NCBI GenBank assembly: GCA_902563885.1
Contig: CACEYZ010000001.1
Location: 211,676-275,675 of the forward strand
DNA length: 64,000 nt
Direction of reading: 5' to 3'
Origin: an uncultured SAR86 cluster bacterium
GTDB taxonomy: Bacteria; Pseudomonadota; Gammaproteobacteria; Magnimaribacterales; TMED112
In this document: positions 54,036-61,784 of the stretch, one piece after another
How positions within the stretch are numbered: position 1 is the stretch's first letter
How the letters are laid out: every line of letters begins with the position of its first letter
Notes under the pieces: generated by a model
Told to the model about the DNA's origin: nothing
Database searches by the model: none
Seen by the model: only the letters and a program-made list of their open reading frames with translations
Translations under genes and position numbers: made by a program

Positions 54036-54263
54036 GGAACTTACCTAGAGATAACTAGATAGGAAAAGGAACTGCAGAACCTAGAACTAGAAAGTTACTC
54101 AGGAAGAGACCAGAAGGGTGAAAGTTTAAGGTAGCTCAGTCGACAATAGAGTAAACTTAACCACCGAGAGTAAAAGAGATCTTACTCAAGGATGCAGAAG
54201 GTAATCTCACTTTTGACACCCACTGTTCTCGATAAGAAAAACTGAGCTTGCTCAGTTTTTTTT
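54036..54263 (+). ncRNA. Structured non-coding RNA of about 225 nt, identity unknown
   Basis: The segment is richer in G than its surroundings, has no credible reading frame, and ends at an intrinsic terminator. Stems seen by eye are GGGTG (54116-54120) with CACCC (54217-54221), AAGTTTA (54122-54128) with TAAACTT (54152-54158), and GAGTAA (54168-54173) with TTACTC (54182-54187), which together form a multibranch. Five GGA motifs (AGGAAAAGGA, CTCAGGAAGAG, AAGGATG and others) recall CsrA-binding RNAs, but RsmY/Z, 6S, SRP, RNase P and tmRNA signatures are not evident. Confidence 0.65.
54237..54263 (+). terminator. Rho-independent terminator of the non-coding RNA
   Basis: AAAACTGAGC-TT-GCTCAGTTTT forms a strong inverted repeat followed by an uninterrupted T run. 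It lies 28 bases before the pheA start, so it separates the RNA from pheA. Confidence 0.92.
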
Positions 54264-54290
54264 ACGTCTAAAAAACCTTACAATCCTGAA

Positions 54291-55106
54291 ATGAAGATTT
54301 TCTACTTGGGTCCAGAAGGAACAAATTCTGATTTGGCATCAAAAAATATTTTTGACAAGTCTAATGAATTTTTTCCCCTTCCATCTATTGAGGATATATT
54401 TGAAAAAGTTGCATTAAGTCACAGCTATTACGGAGTGATTCCATTCGAAAATTCATATCAAGGTGTTATCAATTCATCATTAAACTGTTTGATTGACTAT
54501 GATTTAAAAATTTCAAAAGAGTTTATCTTCAAAGTTGCACATAATTTTTGTTCAAAGAATAAAAAACTAATAACAAACGAAGTAAAAAAAATAGCATCTC
54601 ATCCACAAGTATTCGGGCAATGTTCAACTTGGATAAGAGAACATTATCCTGAAGCAGAAAAAATTATTACTACTAGTACAGCAGAAGCAGCCAAATTAGC
54701 ACAAAATAATAAAAATATTTATTGTATTGCAAATTTATATGCTGCAGAGCTATTTGGTTTAGTAAATCATACTAGTGATATTCAAGACACTAAAAATAAC
54801 AGGACAAGATTTCTGGTAATAAGTAAATCACTTGAAAAAAAGGGCCAAAATAATAAAACATCAGTAATGATAAATTTAAAGGATCAGCCAGGTTCTTTAA
54901 TGAAAATACTAAAACCTTTTTCAGATTTAAAAATAAATATGACCAGAATTGAAACAAGACCATCAAGAAATAATATTTATTTACATACTTTTTTTATAGA
55001 TTTCGAGGGTTTTTATGAAGATGAAAAAATTACTAAACTTATTGAAATTCTTGAAGACCTTTCAGAAGAGCTAAGAATTATTGGCTCTTACGAGTCACTA
55101 AATTAG
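54291..55106 (+). CDS. pheA: Prephenate dehydratase, monofunctional
   Basis: The 271-residue enzyme starts IFYLGPEGTNS and has VIPFENSYQGVINSS, the catalytic TRF motif in NNRTRFLVIS, and an ACT domain with PGSLMKILKPFSDL and IETRPSRNN for phenylalanine feedback. It converts prephenate to phenylpyruvate. Unlike E. coli PheA it has no chorismate mutase domain. It ends in a four-base convergent overlap with the next gene. Confidence 0.93.
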   Translation: MKIFYLGPEGTNSDLASKNIFDKSNEFFPLPSIEDIFEKVALSHSYYGVIPFENSYQGVINSSLNCLIDYDLKISKEFIFKVAHNFCSKNKKLITNEVKKIASHPQVFGQCSTWIREHYPEAEKIITTSTAEAAKLAQNNKNIYCIANLYAAELFGLVNHTSDIQDTKNNRTRFLVISKSLEKKGQNNKTSVMINLKDQPGSLMKILKPFSDLKINMTRIETRPSRNNIYLHTFFIDFEGFYEDEKITKLIEILEDLSEELRIIGSYESLN

Positions 55107-56065
55107 TAGTTATTATTTTTTAGATGTTCAACTAATGATTGGCTTATTTCGTTTATAACTGGTTCATCTAATAAATGATACATTTCTTCAACAGGCAAAA
55201 ATATGCTATTTGCAATCAAATCTGCAGTTTTTTTACCCTCTTCAAAAGGTATAAGTGGATCTAATTTGCCATGAATAACTAAAGTTGGAATATTGATATT
55301 TTTGACCTCATTGTATCTATCCTTATCAGCCAAGATAGCAATAAGCTGTCTTGAGAAACCTGTATCATTAGGGCTTCTATTTATATTACTAATTGCCTCT
55401 TTTCTAAATTCACTTTCATTAAATGAAGGATCATTTTTAGATGCCAGAATCTTATAAATTTTCAAAGACCTGTTTACCCTTTCATCCATTGATAAATTTT
55501 TAAAAGACCTTGTTTCAATTAGTGATCTTAATTCGCCTTTTGGAGCAGTCTTTGCATCTGGAGCTTTAGCCATTGAAGAAATGAGCACATAGGAAATAAA
55601 TTTATCTTCGTTTGTCGAAACCATCCTTTGTGAAATCATACCTCCCATTGATTGAGCTATGAGATGAGATTTGTCTATATTGAGGTGATCTAATACAGCC
55701 ATGCCATCATCTGCCATATCTGATAATGAATAGACCGATTTAATAGGAAGTCTTAGATAGAACTTTACATAATTCCAAATAAAATTTGGTTTTCCAGACT
55801 CTTCAAAACTTGTCGATAAGCCTATGTCTCTATTATCGTAAACAATAGGTCTAAAGCCGTTATCTATTAGTAGATTTATTAAACTTTTGGGCCAAAAGGT
55901 TAATTGTCCTCCTAAGCCTTGAACTAAAAGTACTGCTGGGGCATCTTTTGGTCCATAATCTACATAAAAAATATCTACATCTTTATTTTTTGCATAACCT
56001 TCTTCAGGAACAGAAAATATCTCTAAAATGATAAAAAATAAAAGAAATACCTTAAATGTTTTCAT
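55103..56065 (-). CDS. Alpha/beta hydrolase, secreted
   Basis: The 320-residue protein has a signal peptide (MKTFKVFLLFFIILEIFSVP), the oxyanion region LLVQGLGGQLTFWP, nucleophile Ser in AQSMGGM, Asp in HGKLDPLIPF and His near the C-terminus (MYHLLDE). It is an esterase or lipase-type fold; substrate unknown. It lies four bases after the small membrane gene upstream. Confidence 0.83.
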   Translation of the reverse strand: MKTFKVFLLFFIILEIFSVPEEGYAKNKDVDIFYVDYGPKDAPAVLLVQGLGGQLTFWPKSLINLLIDNGFRPIVYDNRDIGLSTSFEESGKPNFIWNYVKFYLRLPIKSVYSLSDMADDGMAVLDHLNIDKSHLIAQSMGGMISQRMVSTNEDKFISYVLISSMAKAPDAKTAPKGELRSLIETRSFKNLSMDERVNRSLKIYKILASKNDPSFNESEFRKEAISNINRSPNDTGFSRQLIAILADKDRYNEVKNINIPTLVIHGKLDPLIPFEEGKKTADLIANSIFLPVEEMYHLLDEPVINEISQSLVEHLKNNNY

Positions 56066-56069
56066 TAGC

Positions 56070-56405
56070 TTAATCCTCTGATTTATTATTCAATCCTTTA
56101 TTTCTGAAGTATCCATAGAAAAAAAGCATCAATAGAAAAGTAAAAATCTGATTAAAAAATTCATTTATAAATAATATAGGAGCTGAAAAAAGCATTCCAA
56201 ATGTTTCAATCATCGCTATTAAAGAGTCATAATTTAATGATATATAAAAAATCACTACTAAGAAAAAAACAACATCTATAAAAGTAAATTTAATATTTGG
56301 ATTATTTTTTGAGAGCACAATAACATATTTACTAAATATTTTAGGGTTTCTTAATTTGTAATCATTCTCTTTCTCTTTCAAGAATGTCTTTTTTATTTTG
56401 TTCAT
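56070..56405 (-). CDS. Small membrane protein downstream of the ECF sigma gene
   Basis: The 111-residue protein has a basic N-terminus of about 45 residues and two hydrophobic segments (about residues 43-63 and 75-100). It overlaps the sigma factor stop by four bases. An anti-sigma-like role is possible from its position and topology, but it lacks any motif that I recognise. Confidence 0.55.
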   Translation of the reverse strand: MNKIKKTFLKEKENDYKLRNPKIFSKYVIVLSKNNPNIKFTFIDVVFFLVVIFYISLNYDSLIAMIETFGMLFSAPILFINEFFNQIFTFLLMLFFYGYFRNKGLNNKSED

Positions 56406-56887
56406 TTTAATTTATCTAAAGCCCTCTTAGTTATTGATTTAATGGTGTTAATATTTAATTTCAAGGTTGATGCAATTTCTTCATTTTTTTGATCATATAC
56501 ATATTTTAAAGTCAGTATAACTCTTTCATTTACATTAAGATTTTTTATTATTTTATAAAAATCATTTGATGTCTTGTTTTCCTCAACCGCAATATCACTT
56601 ACCTCATCAAGTATATACTTACTCTCTTTTTTAATTTCTGATTTAAAACAATTAACTGCAATGGAAATTAGCCAGTTTTTAAAATTTTTTTTCTGATCAT
56701 AAGAATTTAAATATTTTAAAGCTCGTAAAAAACTTAATTGTGTTAAATCTTCTGAAAAATCCACATTACCAGATGTTAATCTCATCATTATTGAGAAAAT
56801 GTAATTGTTATAGCGTGTAATTAACGGTTCAAAATATTCATTGCCATCTGAAAGAGTTTTCTTAACAATATCTAGATCTGAATGCAT
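56402..56887 (-). CDS. RNA polymerase ECF sigma factor
   Basis: The 161-residue protein has region 2 with AVNCF-type core-binding (FSEDLTQLSFLRALKYL and FKNWLISIAVNCFKSEIKK) and region 4 with NERVILTLKYVYDQKNEEIASTLKLNINTIKSITKRALDKL. It is short for the ECF class but complete in both regions. Its target promoter is unknown. It follows a DUF6249-like gene directly and precedes the small membrane gene. Confidence 0.85.
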   Translation of the reverse strand: MHSDLDIVKKTLSDGNEYFEPLITRYNNYIFSIMMRLTSGNVDFSEDLTQLSFLRALKYLNSYDQKKNFKNWLISIAVNCFKSEIKKESKYILDEVSDIAVEENKTSNDFYKIIKNLNVNERVILTLKYVYDQKNEEIASTLKLNINTIKSITKRALDKLK

Positions 56888-57400
56888 TTAAGCATTATCG
56901 ACTTGATTGAATTTTTTGTAATAAGTAATAGAGGCAAAAGTTCCTAAACCAATAAAAAATAATAGGATTCCAACTCCAGATAATGCATTAAGTATTTGAG
57001 AAAATATAAACCAACCTAAGAAAAATAATCCAATACCTACTCCCATAGAGACAAATCCTAGTCCTGGAGAATCATCTTTTTTTCTATATCCGGGAAGGTT
57101 CTTAAGAATATTTTCGTCAATTTCTTTTCCACTTTTTAAAGAAATTTGGAGAGTCTCATGCAATAATTTTGCCTTTTTAGTTTCAAAATAATGAACAATT
57201 AAAACTATCCAAATTGGCAAACCAAATAAAATTACAACAAACAATAACCCTGTAAGATTGTCTAAGAACCAGTTACCACCAGAACTTGCAGGTACAGAAA
57301 TTAGAGATGCAGTAGATTCACTATCTAGACTATCGTTGACGCTTATAAAGAATCTTAAAAAGCTGTCAATGTATTCTGTTATTAATTGTATTAATTCCAT
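56888..57400 (-). CDS. DUF6249-like membrane protein
   Basis: The 170-residue protein has a membrane helix near residues 50-70, a basic linker that includes LLHETLQISLKSGKEIDENIL, and two membrane segments at the C-terminus (about 115-155). This layout resembles DUF6249 proteins, which often sit beside a sigma-70 family gene. It is the first gene of the three-gene set that includes the ECF sigma. Confidence 0.55.
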   Translation of the reverse strand: MELIQLITEYIDSFLRFFISVNDSLDSESTASLISVPASSGGNWFLDNLTGLLFVVILFGLPIWIVLIVHYFETKKAKLLHETLQISLKSGKEIDENILKNLPGYRKKDDSPGLGFVSMGVGIGLFFLGWFIFSQILNALSGVGILLFFIGLGTFASITYYKKFNQVDNA

Positions 57401-57446
57401 ATTTATTTCCTACTCTTTTATACTTTATAAATAATAATAAAGTTGC

Positions 57447-58247
57447 ATGGATAAGTTTTTTAATTATACAGATGTAAAAGAATTAATACCAAAAAAAACA
57501 ATTACAGCTAATAAATATGATTTTGGAAATATTTTGCTTATTGGTGGTGAGCCAGGATTTGATGGAGCAATTATGTTATCAGCGGAATCAGCTTTAAAAT
57601 CAGGCGCTGGAATTATAAACATCTTTAGCCTAAGCGGTAATGTTCAAAATATTCTTGAAAAAAGGCCTGAATATATGGTTTTATCCAAAGTTGATGATTT
57701 AAAAAGGTTATTAGATAAGAAAATAACAATTATTGCAGGTCCAGGTACAACCAATTACTCCAGACTCAATGAAATTTTGGAAATTATTTATAATGATGAA
57801 ACCAATCTTATCCTAGATGCTGCTTGCATTGAGATTGTTAAATCAAATAAATTTAACAGTTTGCCGATAATTACTCCACATGAGGGAGAAGCTGCAAAAT
57901 TGCTAGAAATTAATGTAGAGAAAATTTCAAATAAACGTGAATATTATGCACAGAAAATCAGTGATAAATTTAGTGTTATTACTGTTTTAAAAGGCTACGA
58001 AACTATTATTACGGATGGTAATAATGTTTATATCTGTAAAGATGGCGATTCTTCATTAGCCTTTGCTGGATCAGGGGATATTTTGGCAGGATTAATTGGA
58101 AGCTTTTTAGCACAAGGTGCTAAGAGAATTGATAGTTGTTTATTAGGTGTATCCCTCCATGCCTACTCAGCGACAAATTCAAAATTGAAAAGAGGATTAA
58201 CAGCTAATGAACTTATAGATTTAATAAGAAAAAATTTAAATCAGTAA
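57447..58247 (+). CDS. nnrD: ADP-dependent NAD(P)H-hydrate dehydratase
   Basis: The 266-residue kinase-like fold has GAGIINIFSL, IIAGPGT, ITPHEGEAAKLL and the end motif AGSGDILAGLIGSFLAQG. It repairs hydrated NAD(P)H. In E. coli this domain is fused to an epimerase (NnrE); here only the dehydratase is present. It ends in a seven-base convergent overlap with the iron permease gene. Confidence 0.9.
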   Translation: MDKFFNYTDVKELIPKKTITANKYDFGNILLIGGEPGFDGAIMLSAESALKSGAGIINIFSLSGNVQNILEKRPEYMVLSKVDDLKRLLDKKITIIAGPGTTNYSRLNEILEIIYNDETNLILDAACIEIVKSNKFNSLPIITPHEGEAAKLLEINVEKISNKREYYAQKISDKFSVITVLKGYETIITDGNNVYICKDGDSSLAFAGSGDILAGLIGSFLAQGAKRIDSCLLGVSLHAYSATNSKLKRGLTANELIDLIRKNLNQ

Positions 58248-59119
58248 TAAAATCTTCGCCAAAGGTTTAGACCATATACCAATGACATAATCCACATAAC
58301 TAACTCTATGTAGTTTGGATTTGAGTTATAGCCAAAAAAACCTTTAAGAAAAACGCCCACACTTCCACTATCATGAAGCACATGAGTGTATAGTTTTTTC
58401 TTATCATCGTATGAGTAGAAAGAGGATGAGTCGCCCTCCTCTAGTTGGATTTTTGGTTTTAAAATATCCCATGGTCTGGAAATATTATCTTTATTTAATT
58501 GATTTGATTTAACAAGATAGGATTCAACTTCGTGTGTGCCATATGCAATCATGCCCGAAGCAAGAAAAACTAATAACAAGGTTGTACCTTGAAAAAATCT
58601 CTTTAAGTTAATTCTTTTACCTTGTACAACAACTAAATATCCAAGCAAAATTGCTAGAGCTGCACCAACAATAAATCCTACATAAGAGAATGATTCAGTA
58701 ATAGAGAAGCTCGAAATCAAAAATACGACTGTTTCAAAACCCTCTCTTAAAATAGCAAAGAAAGTGACAAAAAAGACACCCCATGACGAAATTTTTACTG
58801 CAGTCATAGTTTGACCTTCTAAAACTTTACGATCGCTTACATGTTTAGAAAGCCAAAATACAACATACCAGATTAAGCCCGCTGTAATATACATAAAAAT
58901 AGCTTCAAATAATGCCATTGAGGAATTGTTACCTAATGCATCTTTTAAAGATATGACTACATATGCGACGCCCAGACTAGCTACAATCGAAGCTGCAACA
59001 CCTAACCATAATTTTTGTATAGCGTCCTTTAAATTAGATTTTGCAAGGATTGTATATATGATTCCAACAATTAAGGAAGCCTCTAAACACTCTCTAAAAA
59101 CTATTATGAATTCATTCAT
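58241..59119 (-). CDS. FTR1 family iron permease (EfeU-like)
   Basis: The protein of about 292 residues (ATG at 59119; the frame also extends to a TTG) has seven membrane segments and two RExxE iron motifs: FRECLEASL at residues 9-12 and ILREGFETVVFL further in. FTR1 permeases transport iron, often ferrous after oxidation-coupled uptake. No efeO or efeB is nearby. A Fur box lies 14 bases upstream of the start. Confidence 0.85.
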   Translation of the reverse strand: MNEFIIVFRECLEASLIVGIIYTILAKSNLKDAIQKLWLGVAASIVASLGVAYVVISLKDALGNNSSMALFEAIFMYITAGLIWYVVFWLSKHVSDRKVLEGQTMTAVKISSWGVFFVTFFAILREGFETVVFLISSFSITESFSYVGFIVGAALAILLGYLVVVQGKRINLKRFFQGTTLLLVFLASGMIAYGTHEVESYLVKSNQLNKDNISRPWDILKPKIQLEEGDSSSFYSYDDKKKLYTHVLHDSGSVGVFLKGFFGYNSNPNYIELVMWIMSLVYGLNLWRRFYY

Positions 59120-59132
59120 GTACAAATATTCT

Positions 59133-59151
59133 AATGAGAATGATTCTCATT
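59133..59151 (-). promoter_or_regulatory. Fur box upstream of the iron permease
   Basis: AATGAGAATGATTCTCATT is a perfect 19-base palindrome except for the centre base, a textbook Fur operator. It lies 14 bases before the FTR1 start codon and should repress the gene under iron-replete conditions. The same GAGAATGATTCTC core occurs at 42050-42068. Confidence 0.92.
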
Positions 59152-59190
59152 AACAACTAAAAATCCTAAATTAAACGGGAAAAATGTGTC

Positions 59191-59212
59191 CAAAACAAAA
59201 ATGCCTTTAAAA

Positions 59213-59218
<6 letters not shown>
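59191..59218 (-). terminator. Terminator overlapping the tRNA-Glu 3' end
   Basis: On the minus strand ATGCC (the last acceptor bases, discriminator and first two CCA bases of tRNA-Glu) can pair with GGCAT eight bases downstream, followed by TTTTTGTTTTG. The stem is short (five Watson-Crick pairs plus G-U extensions), so efficiency may be modest. Confidence 0.5.
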
Positions 59219-59288
<70 letters not shown>

Positions 59289-59328
59289 ACACTCGTAATT
59301 ATATTAGCAAATATTAGTTTTTAAAGTC

Positions 59329-60069
59329 TTATTTTTTCTTATGAATTTTCTTTTCAACTCCACCTAAAAATCCTCTTAAAAAATTTACTTCCATTTCATC
59401 TAATCCTAATCTTCGAAATAATCTTTTTATTCTTGATTCAATCTGTCTAGGATTGCCCTTGTTAAAAACCTCCAGGTCTTCAGAAATAGATAAAAAATGA
59501 TCTATTAGATTGGTAACATGTTCATGCTTTGCAATAGGAATGTCCCAATAATTATTCTTGCTTACTTTTTTAGATTTATGATAATCAAGAAATAGCTTAT
59601 AACAGACAATTTGTACTGACATAGCTAGATTTAATACTGGATATTTTTTATCAGTTTCTATAGTCATGTGAATATTACTTTTTTGTAATTCATCATTTGT
59701 TAGTCCCCTATCCTCTCTTCCAAATAAAATAGAAATTTTTTTATTTTTCTTTATTTCACTGATTAATGTTGGAGATAAATCATCTAATGACTCCGTTGGC
59801 CATGGGACTTTTCTTTGTCTTGATGATGTTGCAACAACTATCTCAGTGCCTTCTAACGCTTCATCAAGTGAGTTAAAAAATTTTATTTTATCAATCAAAT
59901 CAGCAGCATTTGCCGATAAAGCTTTAACTTCTTTTAAATTAATTTTTTTTGGGTTTATTAAACATAAGTTACTGAAACCCATATTTTTCATAGCTCTTAA
60001 GGTAGACCCAATATTTCCTGAACTTGTGGTTTCTATGAGAATTATTTTGACTTGATTACTTAAACTCAT
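59329..60069 (-). CDS. trmJ: tRNA (cytidine/uridine-2'-O-)-methyltransferase TrmJ
   Basis: The 246-residue SPOUT enzyme has IILIETTSSGNIGSTLRAMKNMGF, ILFGREDRGLTNDEL and YPVLNLAMSVQIV. TrmJ methylates position 32 in the anticodon loop of several tRNAs. The C-terminal extension beyond the SPOUT core fits TrmJ. It is divergent from suhB, 12 bases apart. Confidence 0.9.
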   Translation of the reverse strand: MSLSNQVKIILIETTSSGNIGSTLRAMKNMGFSNLCLINPKKINLKEVKALSANAADLIDKIKFFNSLDEALEGTEIVVATSSRQRKVPWPTESLDDLSPTLISEIKKNKKISILFGREDRGLTNDELQKSNIHMTIETDKKYPVLNLAMSVQIVCYKLFLDYHKSKKVSKNNYWDIPIAKHEHVTNLIDHFLSISEDLEVFNKGNPRQIESRIKRLFRRLGLDEMEVNFLRGFLGGVEKKIHKKK

Positions 60070-60081
60070 AATATAGTTGTT

Positions 60082-60888
60082 ATGTCATTACCTCCAATTT
60101 TAAATCGAGCACTAAAGGCTGCATATGATGGTGCAAATGAAATAATACACTTTAGTAAAAGGATTGATAATGTAAAAGTCATAAACAAAGGAATAAATGA
60201 CATAACAACGAATATTGAACCATTTATTGAAGAAAAAGTTTTTGAATCATTAAGAAAATATTATCCTGAATTTAATTTCTTTGGTGAAGAATCAGGTACA
60301 GATGGAATAGAAAAATCTGATTCATACTGGCTTTTAGATCCTTTAGACGGGACTAGAAATTTTATTCATCAATATCCACATTATTCTCTTTCCCTTGCAT
60401 GCGTTTGTGAAGGAAAAGTGGTCTGTGCCGTAATTATTGATCCAGTAAGAAATGAAGTTTTTTGTGCAGGTAAAGATACTGGAGCCTTACTTAATAATAG
60501 AAGAATTAGAACAAGTAAAAAGGAAGGCTTAAGCAATGCATTACTTTCTAATTCAAGCCATTTCAATAAAAAGCATAGTTACAAGTACGAATTGCTTAAA
60601 ACTTTTGGAGAGCTTAATAAATATAATATATCTATTAGAAAATCAGGTTGTGTGTCTTTAGACCTAGTATACGTTGCAGCAGGAAGATTAGACGGCTTCT
60701 GGGGAAATGGTCTTGAAAAATGGGACCGTTTTGGTGGTTTATTTATTGGTCAAGCAGCTGGATGTTTGACTACAAGCTTTGATGGTGTTCCTGATAACTT
60801 TGATTCAGACCATATAATAATATCTACACCAAAATGTTTTAAAGATCTCTCCAAATGTGTTGTAACTGGATTTCAATCCATTGAATAG
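60082..60888 (+). CDS. suhB: Inositol-1-monophosphatase family protein
   Basis: The 268-residue enzyme has metal motifs GEESG, WLLDPLDGTRNFIHQYPHYSLSLA and a C-terminal WDRFGGLFIGQAAG. SuhB hydrolyses inositol phosphates and, in E. coli, is also an antitermination factor; the pairing with trmJ is common in gammaproteobacteria. It ends in a 16-base convergent overlap with secF. Confidence 0.9.
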   Translation: MSLPPILNRALKAAYDGANEIIHFSKRIDNVKVINKGINDITTNIEPFIEEKVFESLRKYYPEFNFFGEESGTDGIEKSDSYWLLDPLDGTRNFIHQYPHYSLSLACVCEGKVVCAVIIDPVRNEVFCAGKDTGALLNNRRIRTSKKEGLSNALLSNSSHFNKKHSYKYELLKTFGELNKYNISIRKSGCVSLDLVYVAAGRLDGFWGNGLEKWDRFGGLFIGQAAGCLTTSFDGVPDNFDSDHIIISTPKCFKDLSKCVVTGFQSIE

Positions 60889-61784
60889 GACTCTTCAGGT
60901 TCGTTTGAAGTCTTTTCCATGTCTTTTTTAGTTAAATTTGTAAGAAAAAGGATTTTTACTACTATAAAAATAGACGAATAAGAACCGACTACAACCCCCA
61001 TAGCAAGAGCAAGACTAAAGTTTTTTAAAGCCTCTCCTCCAGCAATTAAAAGTGCAACTAAAACAAGAAGTGTTGTAAAAGAGGTAACTATTGTTCTCAA
61101 AAATACTTGATTCAAAGACAGATTTATAAGTGTGTCACTACTACCATGTTTATTTTTATCAACAAAGTTTTCTCTTATTCTGTCGGATACAACTATCGAG
61201 TCATTCAAAGAGTACCCTACTACAGCTAATAATGCTGCAAGTACTGATAAATCAAAGACTAAGTTGAATATTGAGAATATTCCCAAAATGATCAACACAT
61301 CATGCACCAGAGCAGCTATTGCACCATATCCAAATTTTATTTGAAATCTAAATATTACATAAACAAGAATAACTAATATTGCAACAAGAATTGCTATACC
61401 ACCTTTATCTCTAAGCTCTTCTCCTATCTGGGGAAATATTGTTTCACTTTTTGTTACTTCGCCAAGATAATTATCATTTTTAAGCTGATCTACAACAGTT
61501 TGAGCATTAATATTTAGATCTTCATCACTTTGAAATTTAATCAAAACATTGTCATCACTGCCAAAATTTAGAACAACAAAATTTGAATTCTCAATTTTAG
61601 AAATGCTTGAACGTATTCTTTCAAGATCAGCTTTTTGTTCATACTTAATTTCGAGGGACACTCCACCAGTAAAATCTAATCCAAGCGTAAGACCCTTAAA
61701 TAGCATTGAAAGTACTGAGATTAAAATAAGAACCGAGGATATAATCACTCCTAAGTTATTAAATTTTGTAAAAGGAATATTCAT
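60873..61784 (-). CDS. secF: Protein translocase subunit SecF
   Basis: The 303-residue protein has an N-terminal membrane helix, a periplasmic domain (DFTGGVSLEIKY), and five C-terminal membrane helices with VVGYSLNDSIVVSDRIREN and FLRTIVTSFTTLLVL. With SecD it drives late steps of preprotein export using the proton gradient. It shares one base with secD. Confidence 0.95.
   Translation of the reverse strand: MNIPFTKFNNLGVIISSVLILISVLSMLFKGLTLGLDFTGGVSLEIKYEQKADLERIRSSISKIENSNFVVLNFGSDDNVLIKFQSDEDLNINAQTVVDQLKNDNYLGEVTKSETIFPQIGEELRDKGGIAILVAILVILVYVIFRFQIKFGYGAIAALVHDVLIILGIFSIFNLVFDLSVLAALLAVVGYSLNDSIVVSDRIRENFVDKNKHGSSDTLINLSLNQVFLRTIVTSFTTLLVLVALLIAGGEALKNFSLALAMGVVVGSYSSIFIVVKILFLTNLTKKDMEKTSNEPEESYSMD

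Noticed and set aside
54036..54263. RNA as RNase P, SRP RNA, tmRNA or 6S RNA
   Set aside because: Conserved motifs (GAGGAAAGTCCGGGC or ACAGAA for RNase P, GGTCAGG..GGAAGCAGC for SRP, tRNA-like ends for tmRNA, a long closing stem with bubble for 6S) were not seen, though divergence cannot be excluded.
59845..60055. Plus-strand frame opposite trmJ
   Set aside because: A shadow of the SPOUT enzyme; no domain or ribosome site.
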